Of a DNA stretch of 64,000 nt, positions 30,731-40,930 are shown piece by piece; position 1 is the first letter of the stretch; the number at the start of each line of letters is the position of its first letter. The position numbers and the translations under genes are program-made. The notes beneath the pieces are model-generated. The model did not search any database. It was given only the letters and a program-made list of their open reading frames with translations, and had not been told where the DNA came from. The DNA is from Luteimonas sp. RC10 (GTDB taxonomy: Bacteria > Pseudomonadota > Gammaproteobacteria > Xanthomonadales > Xanthomonadaceae): assembly GCF_014192745.1 (NCBI RefSeq), contig NZ_JACHYJ010000006.1, positions 186,001-250,000 on the forward strand. Reading direction: 5' to 3'.

Positions 30731-32338
30731 TCACATCCGGAAGATGCCGAACGTGGTGGCTTCGTTCGCTGCGTTCATGGCCGCCGACAGCGCCAGCGCG
30801 AGCGCGCGGCGGGTCTTGGCCGGATCGATGATGCCGTCGTCCCACAGCCGGGCGCTGGCGTAGTACGGATGGCCCTGTTGCTCGAACTGAGCGCGGATCG
30901 GCGCCTTGAACGCCTCTTCGTCCTCGGCCGACCAGTTGCCGCCCTTGGCCTCGATGCCGTCACGGCGCACGGTCGCCAGCACGCCGGCGGCCTGTTCGCC
31001 GCCCATCACGCCGATCCGCGCGTTGGGCCACATCCACAGAAAGCGCGGCGAATACGCGCGCCCGCTCATGCCGTAGTTGCCGGCGCCGAAGCTGCCGCCG
31101 ATCACCACGGTGAACTTGGGCACCTTTGCGCACGCGACCGCGGTCACCAGCTTGGCGCCGTCGCGGGCGATGCCGCCGTTCTCGTACTTCTTGCCGACCA
31201 TGAAGCCGGTGATGTTCTGCAAGAACAGCAGCGGGATGCCGCGCTTGGCGCACAGCTCGACGAAGTGCGCGCCCTTGAGCGCGCTCTCGGAGAACAGGAT
31301 GCCGTTGTTGGCGACGATGCCGATGGGATACCCGTGCAGGTGCGCAAAGCCGGTCACAAGCGTGGTGCCGTAGCGCGCCTTGAACTCGTCGAAGCGCGAG
31401 CCGTCGACCAACCGCGCGATCACCTCGCGCACGTCGTAGGGCTTACGCGTATCGGCCGGGATGACGCCGTAGAGTTCCTCGGCCGGATACAGCGGGTCTT
31501 CCGGCGGCTGCATCGCCAGCTCGCCGCGCTTGCACCAGTTGAGCGAAGCGACGATGTCGCGCACGCGCGCCAGCGCATCGAGATCGTCTTCGGCGAAATG
31601 GTCGGCCACGCCGGACACGCGCGTGTGCACGTCGGCGCCGCCCAGCGACTCGGCGTCCACTTCCTCGCCGGTCGCCGCCTTCACCAGCGGCGGACCGCCG
31701 AGGAAGATCGTGCCCTGTTCCTTGACGATCACCGTCTCGTCGCTCATCGCCGGCACGTAGGCACCGCCGGCGGTGCACGAGCCCATGACGCAGGCGATCT
31801 GCGGGATGCCCTCGGCCGACAGATTGGCCTGGTTGTAGAAGATCCGGCCGAAGTGATCGCGGTCGGGAAACACCTCGTCCTGCATCGGCAGGAACGCGCC
31901 ACCCGAATCGACCAGATAGATGCACGGCAGTCGGTTCTGCTGCGCGATCTCCTGCGCCCGCAGGTGCTTCTTCACCGTGATCGGGTAATACGTGCCGCCC
32001 TTCACCGTCGCATCGTTGGCGACGATCATGCATTCCACGCCGCTGACCAAGCCGATGCCGGCGACCACGCCGGCGCACGGTACGTCGTCGCCGTACATGC
32101 CCAGCGCCGCCAGCGGCGCGACTTCCAGGAATGCGGCGCCCGGATCGATCAGCGCATCGATGCGCTCGCGCACCAGCAGCTTGCCGCGCTTGCGATGCTT
32201 CTCGCGCGCCGCCTCGCTGCCGCCCTGGGCGATGCGCGCCTGGGTCGCGCGCAGATCGTCGAGCGCCGCCTGCATCGCGGCGGCATTGGTCTGGAAATTC
32301 TCGCCGGCCGGATCGATCCGGCTCTGCAGGACAGCCAT
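30731..32338 (-). CDS. liuB: 3-methylcrotonyl-CoA carboxylase carboxyltransferase subunit
   Basis: 535 residues, two crotonase-like carboxyltransferase halves. Blocks such as [45 protein letters not shown] and [39 protein letters not shown] identify the beta subunit of methylcrotonyl-CoA carboxylase. It moves the carboxyl group from biotin on LiuD to the substrate. It lies 13 bases after liuA in the same operon. Confidence 0.95.
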   Translation of the reverse strand: MAVLQSRIDPAGENFQTNAAAMQAALDDLRATQARIAQGGSEAAREKHRKRGKLLVRERIDALIDPGAAFLEVAPLAALGMYGDDVPCAGVVAGIGLVSGVECMIVANDATVKGGTYYPITVKKHLRAQEIAQQNRLPCIYLVDSGGAFLPMQDEVFPDRDHFGRIFYNQANLSAEGIPQIACVMGSCTAGGAYVPAMSDETVIVKEQGTIFLGGPPLVKAATGEEVDAESLGGADVHTRVSGVADHFAEDDLDALARVRDIVASLNWCKRGELAMQPPEDPLYPAEELYGVIPADTRKPYDVREVIARLVDGSRFDEFKARYGTTLVTGFAHLHGYPIGIVANNGILFSESALKGAHFVELCAKRGIPLLFLQNITGFMVGKKYENGGIARDGAKLVTAVACAKVPKFTVVIGGSFGAGNYGMSGRAYSPRFLWMWPNARIGVMGGEQAAGVLATVRRDGIEAKGGNWSAEDEEAFKAPIRAQFEQQGHPYYASARLWDDGIIDPAKTRRALALALSAAMNAANEATTFGIFRM

Positions 32339-32351
32339 CGACGCGCTCCTC

Positions 32352-33515
32352 TTAACAGGTCTGGCGGAACAGTTCGCGGCCGATCAGCATGCGCCGGATC
32401 TCCGAGGTGCCGGCGCCGATCTCGTAGAGCTTGGCGTCGCGCCACAGCCGGCCGACCGGGTACTCGTTGATGTAGCCATTGCCGCCCAGCACTTGGATCG
32501 CCTGACCGGCGAGCCAGGTCGCCTTCTCGGCCGCGTACAGGATCACGCCCGCCGCGTCCTGGCGGGTGATGCGCCCGGCGTCGGCGGCCTTGGCCACCGC
32601 ATAGACGTAGGCGCGGCAGGCATTGAAGGCCACGTACATGTCGGCGATCTTGCCCTGCATCAGCTGGAAGTTGCCGATCGGCTCGCCGAACTGGTGGCGC
32701 TCGTGCACATAGGGCAGCACGACATCCAGGCTGGCGGCCATCAGCCCAAGTGGACCGCCCGATAGCACCAAGCGTTCGTAGTCCAGGCCCGACATCAGCA
32801 CCTTGGCGCCGCCGCCGACCTCGCCGAGCACATTCTCGACCGGCACCTCGCAGTCCTCGAACACCAGCTCGCAGGTGTCGGAGGCGCGCATGCCGAGCTT
32901 GTCGAGCTTCTGCGCGGTCGAAAAGCCCTTGAAGCCCTTCTCGACGATGAAGGCGGTGATGCCCTTGGGGCCGGCCTCCGGATCGGTCTTGGCATAGACC
33001 ACCAGCACGTCGGCGGTGGGCCCGTTGGTGATCCACATCTTGTTGCCATTGAGCACGTAGCGGTCGCCGCGCAGCTCGGCGCGCAGCTTCATCGCGACCA
33101 CGTCCGAGCCCGCGCCCGGCTCGCTCATCGCCAGCGCGCCGACATGCTCGCCGCTGCACAGCTTCGGCAGGTACTGGTGCTTCTGCGCCTCGCTGGCGTT
33201 CTTGCGCAGCTGGTTGAGGCACAGGTTGGAATGCGCGCCGTACGACAGGCCGATGCCGCCCGAGGCCCGCGAGATCTCCTCCATCGCGACCACATGCGCC
33301 AGATACCCCAGGCCGGTGCCGCCGTAGGTCTCCTCGACGGTGATGCCCAGCAGCCCCTGCGCACCGAGCTTGCGCCACAGCGCGTGGGGGAACTGGTTGG
33401 TCTCGTCGGCGTGCGCGGCGAGCGGCGCGATCTCCTGCGCGGCGAAGTCCTGGACGGACTCGCGGATCATCTCGATCTCTTCGCCGAGTTGGAAATCGAT
33501 GGACGGAATACGCAT
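32352..33515 (-). CDS. liuA: Isovaleryl-CoA dehydrogenase
   Basis: 387 residues, the normal family length, starting at [21 protein letters not shown]. Acyl-CoA dehydrogenase blocks: [36 protein letters not shown], and [16 protein letters not shown], whose Glu is in the catalytic-base position peculiar to isovaleryl-CoA dehydrogenases. It oxidises isovaleryl-CoA, the bkd product from leucine. First gene of the liu operon, divergent from the TetR gene. Confidence 0.94.
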   Translation of the reverse strand: MRIPSIDFQLGEEIEMIRESVQDFAAQEIAPLAAHADETNQFPHALWRKLGAQGLLGITVEETYGGTGLGYLAHVVAMEEISRASGGIGLSYGAHSNLCLNQLRKNASEAQKHQYLPKLCSGEHVGALAMSEPGAGSDVVAMKLRAELRGDRYVLNGNKMWITNGPTADVLVVYAKTDPEAGPKGITAFIVEKGFKGFSTAQKLDKLGMRASDTCELVFEDCEVPVENVLGEVGGGAKVLMSGLDYERLVLSGGPLGLMAASLDVVLPYVHERHQFGEPIGNFQLMQGKIADMYVAFNACRAYVYAVAKAADAGRITRQDAAGVILYAAEKATWLAGQAIQVLGGNGYINEYPVGRLWRDAKLYEIGAGTSEIRRMLIGRELFRQTC

Positions 33516-33606
33516 GCTGGACTCCAAGGTTCCCCGGGGCGTGGACCGTGCGGCAAGGCGCCGCAGGTCGGGTTCGGACGCACAGCCTAGCGGGTTCCGA
33601 AGAAGA

Positions 33607-33644
33607 ATTGAACTAAGATTCACAAATTGAACCGAGGATCACAA
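33607..33644. repeat. Tandem 19-bp direct repeat between liuA and the TetR gene
   Basis: ATTGAACTAAGATTCACAA (33607-33625) is followed at once by ATTGAACCGAGGATCACAA (33626-33644), 15 of 19 positions identical, and the second copy ends one base before the TTG start of the TetR gene. AT-rich, with TTGA/CACAA ends, it stands out from its surroundings. It is the best candidate operator for control of both the liu operon and the regulator itself. Confidence 0.6.
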
Positions 33645-33645
33645 T

Positions 33646-34281
33646 TTGAGCTACCGGCGCTCCGACCTGATGGAAGAACGGATGGCCCGCAACCGCGCGC
33701 GGATCGTCCAGGCTGCGCGCACCCTGGTATCGGTCGGCGGCTTCCGCGAGGCGCAGATCGCCGCGGTCGCGGCCGAGGCTGGGGTCTCGACCGGGCTGAT
33801 CTACCGCTACTTCCCGTCCAAGGCCGAGCTGTTCGTGGAGGTGCTGACCGCCGCGATCGATGCCGAGATCGTGATCCTGCGCGCGGCCGCCGACGCGCAC
33901 GCCGATGCCCGCGACCAGTTGGGCGCCGCGATCGAGGCCTTCGTGCGCCGCGCCCTCGCCGGCCCGGCCCTGGCCTATGCCTTCATCGCCGAGCCGGTCG
34001 ACCCGGAAGTCGACGCCGAGCGCATCCGCGGCCGCCGGCGCTTCGGCGACGTGTTCCGCGACATCCTGCGGGCCGGCATCGAGCGCCGCGAGTTTCCGAC
34101 GCAAGACGCCGACGTCACCGCCGCCTGCATCGTCGGCGCGTTCACCGAGGCGCTGGTCGGACCGGTCGCGCCGATCCTGCGCGAAAAGACCGCCGGCCCC
34201 GCGCAACTGGTCGCCTCGATCCGCCAGGTGTGCCTGCGCGCGGCCGGGGTCTGCGACCCGGCGCCGTCGCCGCGCGCCTGA
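33646..34281 (+). CDS. TetR-family regulator, probable regulator of the liu operon
   Basis: 211 residues from a TTG start with GAGG eight bases upstream; the first ATG is eight codons later and lacks a ribosome binding site. The N-terminus (SYRRSDLMEERMARNRARIVQAARTLVSVGGFREAQIAAVAAEAGVSTGLIYRYFPSKAELF) is a textbook TetR helix-turn-helix. It is divergent from liuA with the tandem repeat between them. Branched-chain catabolism is controlled by MerR-type LiuR in many gammaproteobacteria and by TetR-type LiuQ in others, so a LiuQ-like role is likely. Confidence 0.85.
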   Translation: MSYRRSDLMEERMARNRARIVQAARTLVSVGGFREAQIAAVAAEAGVSTGLIYRYFPSKAELFVEVLTAAIDAEIVILRAAADAHADARDQLGAAIEAFVRRALAGPALAYAFIAEPVDPEVDAERIRGRRRFGDVFRDILRAGIERREFPTQDADVTAACIVGAFTEALVGPVAPILREKTAGPAQLVASIRQVCLRAAGVCDPAPSPRA

Positions 34282-34349
34282 GCGCAGGGCGCCAGGCCAA
34301 CGGCGCGCCAAGCCGAGCAATCGGCCCCTCCCCGGCCAGCCTCCGGGCC

Positions 34350-35585
34350 TCAGCGTGACGTGTCCGCCAAGCGCAGCGTCAGCGCCCAGACCAGCAATGC
34401 CAGCGCGCTGACCGCCGCGCCCAGCCCGCAGACGCCGCTCCAGCCGGCACGCGCATAGGTCAGCGTCGTGGCGATCGCGCCCAGCCCGCTGCCGACCGCG
34501 TAGAACAGCATGTACAGCCCGACCAGCCTGCTGTGCGCCTCGGGGCGGCTGCGGAAGATCAGGCTCTGATTGGTCACGTGCAAGGCCTGGCCGCCCAGAT
34601 CCAGCAGCACGATGCCGAGCACCAGCGCCCACAGCGCCCCGTCCATCGCCGACAGCGGCCACCAGGCCAGCACCAGCAGCGCCAGCGCCGCCGCACTGGT
34701 GCGCTGGGCATGGCCGCGGTCCGCCCAGCGCCCGGCGCGCGCGGCCGCGAGCGCACCGATCGCGCCGACCAGGCCGAAGGCGCCGATCGCGGTGTGCGAG
34801 AACCCGTAGGGCGGCGCGCGCAGCGGCAGTACCAGCGCGCTCCAGAAGATGTTCAAGGCCGCGAACATCAGCAATGCCAGTGTGCCGCGCACGTGCAGTG
34901 TGCGGTCCTGCCGCAGCAGCGTCAGCATCGATGCCAGCAGCCGCGGATAGGACGGCGCCGCGACAACCGGCGGCAACACGGGCAAGCGGCGCCACAGCGG
35001 CAGCGCGATCGCCAACATCGCCAGCGCTGCGCAGACGTAGACGCCGCGCCACCCTGCGAGATCGCTGATCCCGCCGGCGAACACCCGCGCCAGCAACAGG
35101 CCGATGAAGACGCCGCCCTGCGCCGTACCCACGACGTGCCCGCGCTCGCGCGGCGCCGCGGCGCTGGCCGCGTACGCGATCAGGCCCTGGGTCATCGCGG
35201 TGCCGAGCAGCCCGACCGCCGCCATGCCGGCCAGCAGTACCGGCGCGCTGCGCGCCATCGCCACCGTCAGCAGCGCCCCGACCAGCGCCAGCACCTGCAC
35301 GGCCATCAACCGGCGCCGGTCCAGCGCATCGCCCAGCGGTACCAGCAGCAACAGTGCCAGCGCGCAGCCGACCTGGGTCGCGGTGACCACGCCGCCCACC
35401 GCCGCGGGATCGATCGCGAAGTCCTGCGCCAGCGCATTGAGCAGCGGCTGCGCGTAATAGACATTGGCCACGCTCAGGCCGCTGGCCAAGGCGAACAACA
35501 GCACCAGCCCGCGCGGCATGGCGGCGGCGTGGGCAGGCGCCGGGTCGCACGTGGCCGGCGCTGGCGAAACAGAAGGCGTGGACAT
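34350..35585 (-). CDS. MFS transporter (drug/sugar-efflux type)
   Basis: 411 residues, 12 membrane helices, start at MSTPSVSPAPATCDPA. LASGLSVANVYYAQPLLNALAQDFAIDPAAVGGVVTATQVGCALALLLLVPLGD is typical of the major facilitator subgroup of YgaY/arabinose-efflux-like exporters. It is divergent from an HxlR regulator with two palindromes between, a common arrangement for an inducible exporter. Substrate unknown. Confidence 0.85.
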   Translation of the reverse strand: MSTPSVSPAPATCDPAPAHAAAMPRGLVLLFALASGLSVANVYYAQPLLNALAQDFAIDPAAVGGVVTATQVGCALALLLLVPLGDALDRRRLMAVQVLALVGALLTVAMARSAPVLLAGMAAVGLLGTAMTQGLIAYAASAAAPRERGHVVGTAQGGVFIGLLLARVFAGGISDLAGWRGVYVCAALAMLAIALPLWRRLPVLPPVVAAPSYPRLLASMLTLLRQDRTLHVRGTLALLMFAALNIFWSALVLPLRAPPYGFSHTAIGAFGLVGAIGALAAARAGRWADRGHAQRTSAAALALLVLAWWPLSAMDGALWALVLGIVLLDLGGQALHVTNQSLIFRSRPEAHSRLVGLYMLFYAVGSGLGAIATTLTYARAGWSGVCGLGAAVSALALLVWALTLRLADTSR

Positions 35586-35606
35586 GGGCCGCTCGCTGCG
35601 AATGTA

Positions 35607-35641
35607 GTTTCGATTTGAAACCGATCGCATGCTGCGGCATG
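35607..35641. promoter_or_regulatory. Two palindromes in the MFS/HxlR divergent promoter
   Basis: GTTTC-gattt-GAAAC (35607-35621) and CATGC-tgcg-GCATG (35628-35641) fill most of the 94-base gap between the divergent genes. They are placed where the HxlR protein could repress both promoters. Short arms, so moderate support. Confidence 0.45.
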
Positions 35642-35679
35642 AAGTTTTAAAGTGCAACCACTGCCCACCAGGAGCGTCA

Positions 35680-36126
35680 ATGTCCCTTCGCCCCGCAGAC
35701 GCCGCCGTGCCCTGCCCGGTCGCCCGCGCGGTCGATGTCGTCGGCGACCGCTGGTCGTTGCTGATCGTGCGCGACGCCTTTGACGGCAGTCGCCGCTTCG
35801 GCGACTTCCAGCGCGGCTTGGGCATGGCCCGCAACATCCTGTCCGACCGCCTGCGCCGCCTGGTCGAGGCCGGCATCCTCGCCACCCAGGATGCCTCCGA
35901 CGGCAGCGCCTACCGCGAGTACGTGCTCACGCCGCAGGGCGAGCGCCTGTTCCCGGTGGTGGTCGCGCTGCGCCAATGGGCCGAGCAGGCCTTGTTCGCC
36001 CCCGGCGAGCCGCACTCGGTGTTGCTCGACAAGCGCAGCGGCCGGCCGGTCGCGCCGATGCAGCCGCAGGCCGAGGACGGCAGCCCGCTGCGGCCCGCGG
36101 CCACCGAAGTCCGCAAGGTCCGCTGA
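35680..36126 (+). CDS. HxlR-family transcriptional regulator
   Basis: 148 residues: winged helix with CPVARAVDVVGDRWSLLIVRDAFDGSRRFGDFQRGLGMARNILSDRLRRLVEAGIL, the HxlR signature including its conserved Cys near the N-terminus. GGAG lies five bases before the ATG. It is divergent from the MFS exporter, its likely target. HxlR proteins often respond to electrophiles or aldehydes through the conserved Cys; that is family knowledge, not shown here. Confidence 0.88.
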   Translation: MSLRPADAAVPCPVARAVDVVGDRWSLLIVRDAFDGSRRFGDFQRGLGMARNILSDRLRRLVEAGILATQDASDGSAYREYVLTPQGERLFPVVVALRQWAEQALFAPGEPHSVLLDKRSGRPVAPMQPQAEDGSPLRPAATEVRKVR

Positions 36127-36166
36127 TCGGCTGCCGCGGAGCGCGCGTGACGCACGGCGACGCCGC

Positions 36167-37621
36167 TCATCGCGTGGACGCGCTCCCTTCCGCCGTGCCC
36201 GTCCCGGTTGCCGGCGTCTCGGCAACCGCAACCTGCGCCCCCAACGCCGTCTGCAGCGCGACGAGCGCGCGCAGTTCCGCCAGTTGCCCCAGCACCTGGT
36301 CGTCGCGCGTCTGGTGCACCGTGCGCTGCGCGACAAGCACGGGCTGATAGGCGCGCAGGCCCTGCGCATACAACCGCATCGCATCGTCCAATGCCTGTTC
36401 GCTGTCGACCACGGCCGCCTGCAATGACGCCTGCCGCCGGCGCTCGCTGGTCCAGGCGGTCAACGCGTCTTCCACCTCGCGCAGCGCCACCCGGATGTCG
36501 CGCTCGTAGATCCGGCGCACCGCCTCGGCATTGGCCTGCGCCGCCGCTGTCGCCGCACGCGTGCGTCTGGCGTCGTAGAGGACCTGGCGCCCTTGCAGGC
36601 CGACCGACCACATCCGCGTCGCCGCCGAGAACAGGGCGCGGATCGTGTCGGCCGTGGTGCCGATGCCCAGCGGAATGCGAAACGCGGGCAAGCCCTGCGC
36701 CTGCGCCACGCCGATCTGCGCGGTGGCGGCCGCCAGGCGCCGTTCGTCCGCGCGCAGGTCCGGACGCTGGCCGATCACCTCCGAGGGCAGTGAGCGCGGC
36801 CAGTGCGCGGGGCTGGGCAACATCGGCGCAGGTCCGTGCAGCGCGGCCTGCCAGTCGCCCGGAAAGCCACCGGTCAGGACGCCCAGCGCATGGCTGAGGC
36901 GCGCGATGTCGGCCTCCAGCACCGGCAGCCGCGCCTGCGCCGTGGCACGTTCGGCGCGGGCCAGCGCCACGTCGGCCAAGGTGCCCAGGCCGCTGCGGTG
37001 CGCCTGCTCGGCCAGCCGCTCGATGTCGATCAGCGTGGCGACCTCATCGCGCGCGATCGACAGCCGGTGTTGGGTGGCACGCAATCCCGCGTAATCGGCC
37101 ACCAGCTCGGCCACCAGGCCCGCCTGCAGCGCGTCGCGATCCTCCGCCAGCGCCTGGATGCCGGCATCGGCGGCCTCGACCGCCCGGCGCGTGCCGCCGA
37201 ACAGGTCCAGCGTCCAACTCGCGTCGATGCCCAACTGCCAGGCCTCGTCGCTGCGCCCGCCGTGGTGCGCGGCCTCAGCTGCCCCGCCGATCGAGACCTC
37301 GGGCCGCGATGCCGACGCGATCTGCGCACGCTCGGCCCGTGCCTGTCGCAGCCGCGCCAGCGCAATGTCGAGATCCTGGTTGTGCGCCAGGGCCTGGGTG
37401 ACGAGGCGTTCGAGCAGCGGATCCTGGAACGTGCGCCACCACGGGCCCGGCGCATCGCGATCGTCGTCGCGCACGGTCGCGCCAGGCGCGGTCCAGTCCG
37501 CCGGCACCGCCACCGTCGGCGCGCGATAGTCAGGGCCGACCGTCGCGCAGCCCGACAGGCCGGCCAGCAGCGCAGCCATGACCCAGCCACCGCCGCGTGC
37601 TCGTCTCTGCGTGGATGACAT
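36167..37621 (-). CDS. Outer-membrane efflux lipoprotein (NodT/OprM type)
   Basis: 484 residues. The lipoprotein signal ends in LLAGLSGC (lipobox LSGC), followed by ATVGPDYRAPTVAVPADW, typical of NodT-family TolC-like channels. Two OEP repeats follow (coiled-coil helices rich in Ala/Arg/Glu). It is the outer-membrane exit duct of the efflux operon, 14 bases after the membrane-fusion gene. Confidence 0.9.
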   Translation of the reverse strand: MSSTQRRARGGGWVMAALLAGLSGCATVGPDYRAPTVAVPADWTAPGATVRDDDRDAPGPWWRTFQDPLLERLVTQALAHNQDLDIALARLRQARAERAQIASASRPEVSIGGAAEAAHHGGRSDEAWQLGIDASWTLDLFGGTRRAVEAADAGIQALAEDRDALQAGLVAELVADYAGLRATQHRLSIARDEVATLIDIERLAEQAHRSGLGTLADVALARAERATAQARLPVLEADIARLSHALGVLTGGFPGDWQAALHGPAPMLPSPAHWPRSLPSEVIGQRPDLRADERRLAAATAQIGVAQAQGLPAFRIPLGIGTTADTIRALFSAATRMWSVGLQGRQVLYDARRTRAATAAAQANAEAVRRIYERDIRVALREVEDALTAWTSERRRQASLQAAVVDSEQALDDAMRLYAQGLRAYQPVLVAQRTVHQTRDDQVLGQLAELRALVALQTALGAQVAVAETPATGTGTAEGSASTR

Positions 37622-37635
37622 CGCCGTCGCGCGCC

Positions 37636-38565
37636 TCACAGCCAGCGCTGCAGCCACGCGACCAGCCGGCCGCGCGAGGCCGGCGCCCCGTCCGCTGGCA
37701 GCACCTCGATGCTGCCGGTCATGCCGGCCGCCAGCACGACCCCGGGGGGCACCTGCTCGAACTCGACGCGCACCGGAATGCGCTGCGCCAGGCGCACCCA
37801 GCTGAAGCTGGGCGCCACGTTCGGCAGGCCCTGCGTATCGGCCTCCTGGTTGGGGTCGGCAATGCCGCGCCCGATGCTCGCCACCCGGCCCTGGAACTCG
37901 TCGTCGTAGCCCATCAACCGAATCCGCGCCGCGGCGCCCGGCCGGATGCCGCGCAGCTTGGTCTCCTCGAAGTAGCCGGTGATCCAGAAGCCGCCGGCAT
38001 CGACCAGCGCGATCGTCGGTTGGCCCGCCGCAGCGTAGTCGCCGACGCTCAGCCGCAGGCGGGTGACCACGCCATCCATCGATGCGCGCAGGACCGTCCG
38101 CTCGAGATCCAGCTTCGCCCGGTCGACCGCGACCTGCGCCATCCGCAGATCGGCGCGGGCGAGCGCCAACGCCTGATGCGCGCGCTGGATGTCCTCGGCC
38201 GGCAGCAGACGCTCCATGCCCTGGCGCCGCCTCGCCTCCTCGGTCCGCTGGCGCAGCGAGACGGTCGCCGCGGTTGCCTGCGCTTCGGCCTGCGCCAGCG
38301 CCAGCGCGAACCGCGCCGGATCGATGCGGTACAGCACATCGCCCCGGGTCACGACCTGGTCGTCCACGACCGCGACCTCGGCGACCGGGCCGGACACGTC
38401 CGGCGCGATGCGCACGACCTGGGCCGCGACCCGGCCGTCTCGTGTCCACGGTGCCAGGACATAGGCACGCCACAGCGCGCCGACCAGCAGGCAGGCCGCG
38501 ATGACGACACTGAGCGTGAGGGCGACGCGCAGGACGCGCGCGGCGGGATGCGAACGATCAGACAT
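37636..38565 (-). CDS. HlyD/EmrA-type periplasmic membrane-fusion protein
   Basis: 309 residues with one N-terminal membrane helix (VALTLSVVIAACLLVGALWR), a lipoyl-like half (WTRDGRVAAQVVRIAPDVSGPVAEV), a helical hairpin and the second half (VLRASMDGVVTRLRLSVGDY). It belongs to the AaeA/fusaric-acid efflux group and bridges the FUSC pump to the outer-membrane channel. Start overlaps the DUF1656 stop by eight bases. Confidence 0.9.
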   Translation of the reverse strand: MSDRSHPAARVLRVALTLSVVIAACLLVGALWRAYVLAPWTRDGRVAAQVVRIAPDVSGPVAEVAVVDDQVVTRGDVLYRIDPARFALALAQAEAQATAATVSLRQRTEEARRRQGMERLLPAEDIQRAHQALALARADLRMAQVAVDRAKLDLERTVLRASMDGVVTRLRLSVGDYAAAGQPTIALVDAGGFWITGYFEETKLRGIRPGAAARIRLMGYDDEFQGRVASIGRGIADPNQEADTQGLPNVAPSFSWVRLAQRIPVRVEFEQVPPGVVLAAGMTGSIEVLPADGAPASRGRLVAWLQRWL

Positions 38566-38752
38566 GGAGGATCAACACCGAGACAAGACAGACGGACAAC
38601 GCGAATTCGAACAACCCCGGATGCCAGACCCAACGCAGCAGTCCACTGCGCACGAGCAGCAGGCGAAGCCCCAAGTAGATCGGCAAGGCGGCACAGGCGT
38701 AGATGAAGAACGGCGGCAGGTAGAGACCGCCGACAGCCACCTCATGCAACAT
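38558..38752 (-). CDS. DUF1656 small membrane protein of FUSC efflux systems (AaeX-like)
   Basis: 64 residues, two membrane helices (LYLPPFFIYACAALPIYLGLRLLL and FEFALSVCLVSVLILHV). The AaeX/DUF1656 family occurs almost only between FUSC pumps and their fusion proteins. It overlaps both neighbours (11 and 8 bases). Its exact job in the pump is not known. Confidence 0.85.
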   Translation of the reverse strand: MLHEVAVGGLYLPPFFIYACAALPIYLGLRLLLVRSGLLRWVWHPGLFEFALSVCLVSVLILHV

Positions 38753-40880
38753 CGCCAAGCTCCCGCTTGCGTTGCGGCACAGCACCGGCATGGCGCTCGA
38801 GCAGCGCCGCGATGTCCAGCAGTGCGCCGATCAAGCGCCGCGTTTCGACCACCGCCACCGCCGAAGTGGCGACCGTGCGCGACAGCGCCGCCGCCGCGCG
38901 GCGCGCATGCCGGGCCGCCAACATCGGCGCGTCTGCGCGTCGCCGCATGCGCGCGAGCGTCACGCTGACCACACGATGCGCGGCGACGGTGTCGGACGTG
39001 CGGCGCAGCCACTGGCGCAGGCGCAGCACTTCGCGGCCCAGGTGCAGGCTGGCCAGCGCATCGGCGACAGCCCGGTCCATCGCCTCGGGCTGCGCCCGCA
39101 GCAAGGCGCCGAGCTGGGCGATGCGATGTTGCTGGCGCCATTGCCAGGCCTTGGCATCGGCCCGTGCAACGGACAGGGTCGTGAGCGCGTCGCCTCGGAT
39201 GTGCTCGCACAGGCGGCCGACATCGCGCGACGCATTGCGCGGCAGCACCGTGCGGAACCCCAACAAGGTGAAGCACACCGCCAGAATCCAGGCCACCGCG
39301 CCATTGAGAAAAAGCGCGATGTCGTCGCGCATCGGATTGTCCACCGCCGCCAGGCTGGTAAAGGCCACCAGATAGGCGACCCCGGCCAAGGCATGTCGCG
39401 GCATCGTGGTCGCGTAGATGCCGGGCCACCAGAACAGGCCCAGGACCACCAGCAGCAGCGGCAGCCCGGAGATGTGCGGCAACACGACGAAGGCGCAGAC
39501 GAAGGCCATCGCCGCGGCCGCCACCGTGCCCTGCAGGAACGCGATTGCGCCGCGCGCCGGGTCGGGCGCAGTGGACAGCAGCGCACAGGCCGCCGCCAGG
39601 CCGGCCAGCATCATGTGACCGTAGGTCCAACCGGTGACGATCCAGAACGCACCGCCCAGCACGACGGTCAGCATCGCGCGCAGCCCGTTCTCGATCGCCG
39701 CCCCGATATCGCGGTGGAACGGCACCGACACCGCGCCTGCGATCGGCCGTGCGCTGTGCACATGCGCGATGCTGGCGAGCGCGTCGAGATAATCGTCGAG
39801 TTGCTCGATCAAGCGATCGCCCGCAATCGTCAGCGTTGCCTGTTCGGCCACCGGCTCGAGCGACACCGCGGCCAATGCCTCCCGCACCCGGGCCCGCAAC
39901 CCGGACAGCAGCCGCGTGGCCTGCGCCAGGCCTGGCGCGCCCGGCGCCTGCGACAGGGCGTCGGTCGCCTGCCGCCAGGTCCGCTCCCAGTCAGGCTGCA
40001 CCACCCGCAGCGCATCGAGCGCGGCGCCATGCCCCCCCATCGGCGGCGCACCGCCGACCAAGGCCGAGAACAACGACACCATCGCTTGTCGCACCGCACC
40101 CGCGCGACGCGCCAGGTCCGCCGACTCCGCCTTGCCCTGCGCCAGCAGGTCGTCCACGCCGTACACCTCGAGGATGAGCGCGCGCCTGCCCGGATCCAGC
40201 GGCCGGCCGCCGGGCACATTGCGCCCGTGGATCGCCTGATGCTGCGTGGCGAGCACGTCCGCGGTGGCGGCCGCCAGCCGATGCAACTGCGCGGCCAGAC
40301 GGCTGTGCACGCTGCGGGCGCTGAACACCGCCGACACCGCGGCCAGGCACACCACACCGACCAGCACCGACGCGCCACGCCCGATGACCTGGTCGAACGT
40401 CAGTTCCGGATGCTGCATCGCGCCGTAGGCCGCCAAGCCCACGGTGTACCCCGCCAGCGTCGCGCCGTAGGCGCGGAAATGCCGCAACAGGGTCATGCCC
40501 ACCACGCACAGCCCCAGCCACAGGCCGAAGCCGAGCAGGAACAGCCACGGCATTTGTCCGAACGCCCCCATCAGCACGAACGCGGCCAGCATGCCGGCCA
40601 ACGTGCCCAGTACCCGCCAGGCGCCTTTTCCGATCACTGCACCCTGCACCGGGTGGATCACCAACAGCACGCTGGACGCAGCCGCGTACGGCGCGTGCAG
40701 GTCGAGCCAGTAGGCGACCACCAGCGCCAGCCCCGCGGCCAGCAGCGAGCGCATCACATAGGTCGCACGCGGCGTGGTGAGGTCGAGCGCCGACAGCCCG
40801 CTGGCCAGCGCATCCCGGAGCCGGACCAGCCGGGTTGGCGGCACGCCTGGCGATGTTTCGGCAGTGGGGGTGGCATGCAC
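38742..40880 (-). CDS. FUSC family inner-membrane pump (fusaric acid / aromatic acid exporter)
   Basis: 712 residues from a GTG (VHATPTAETSP); the next upstream ATG would add 33 residues with no family likeness, so the start is uncertain. It has two blocks of about six helices separated and followed by cytoplasmic helical regions, the AaeB/FusC arrangement (PYAAASSVLLVIHPVQGAVIGKGAWRVLGTLAG; WTYGHMMLAGLAAACALLSTAPDP). Likely exports aromatic carboxylic acids or related toxins. Two palindromes precede it and a LysR gene lies upstream on the same strand. Confidence 0.88.
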   Translation of the reverse strand: MHATPTAETSPGVPPTRLVRLRDALASGLSALDLTTPRATYVMRSLLAAGLALVVAYWLDLHAPYAAASSVLLVIHPVQGAVIGKGAWRVLGTLAGMLAAFVLMGAFGQMPWLFLLGFGLWLGLCVVGMTLLRHFRAYGATLAGYTVGLAAYGAMQHPELTFDQVIGRGASVLVGVVCLAAVSAVFSARSVHSRLAAQLHRLAAATADVLATQHQAIHGRNVPGGRPLDPGRRALILEVYGVDDLLAQGKAESADLARRAGAVRQAMVSLFSALVGGAPPMGGHGAALDALRVVQPDWERTWRQATDALSQAPGAPGLAQATRLLSGLRARVREALAAVSLEPVAEQATLTIAGDRLIEQLDDYLDALASIAHVHSARPIAGAVSVPFHRDIGAAIENGLRAMLTVVLGGAFWIVTGWTYGHMMLAGLAAACALLSTAPDPARGAIAFLQGTVAAAAMAFVCAFVVLPHISGLPLLLVVLGLFWWPGIYATTMPRHALAGVAYLVAFTSLAAVDNPMRDDIALFLNGAVAWILAVCFTLLGFRTVLPRNASRDVGRLCEHIRGDALTTLSVARADAKAWQWRQQHRIAQLGALLRAQPEAMDRAVADALASLHLGREVLRLRQWLRRTSDTVAAHRVVSVTLARMRRRADAPMLAARHARRAAAALSRTVATSAVAVVETRRLIGALLDIAALLERHAGAVPQRKRELGDVA

Positions 40881-40930
40881 GTTGGGCGCTTCACAGTGAC
40901 CGACCGGCAGACACTGTAGAAACGCGCCAC

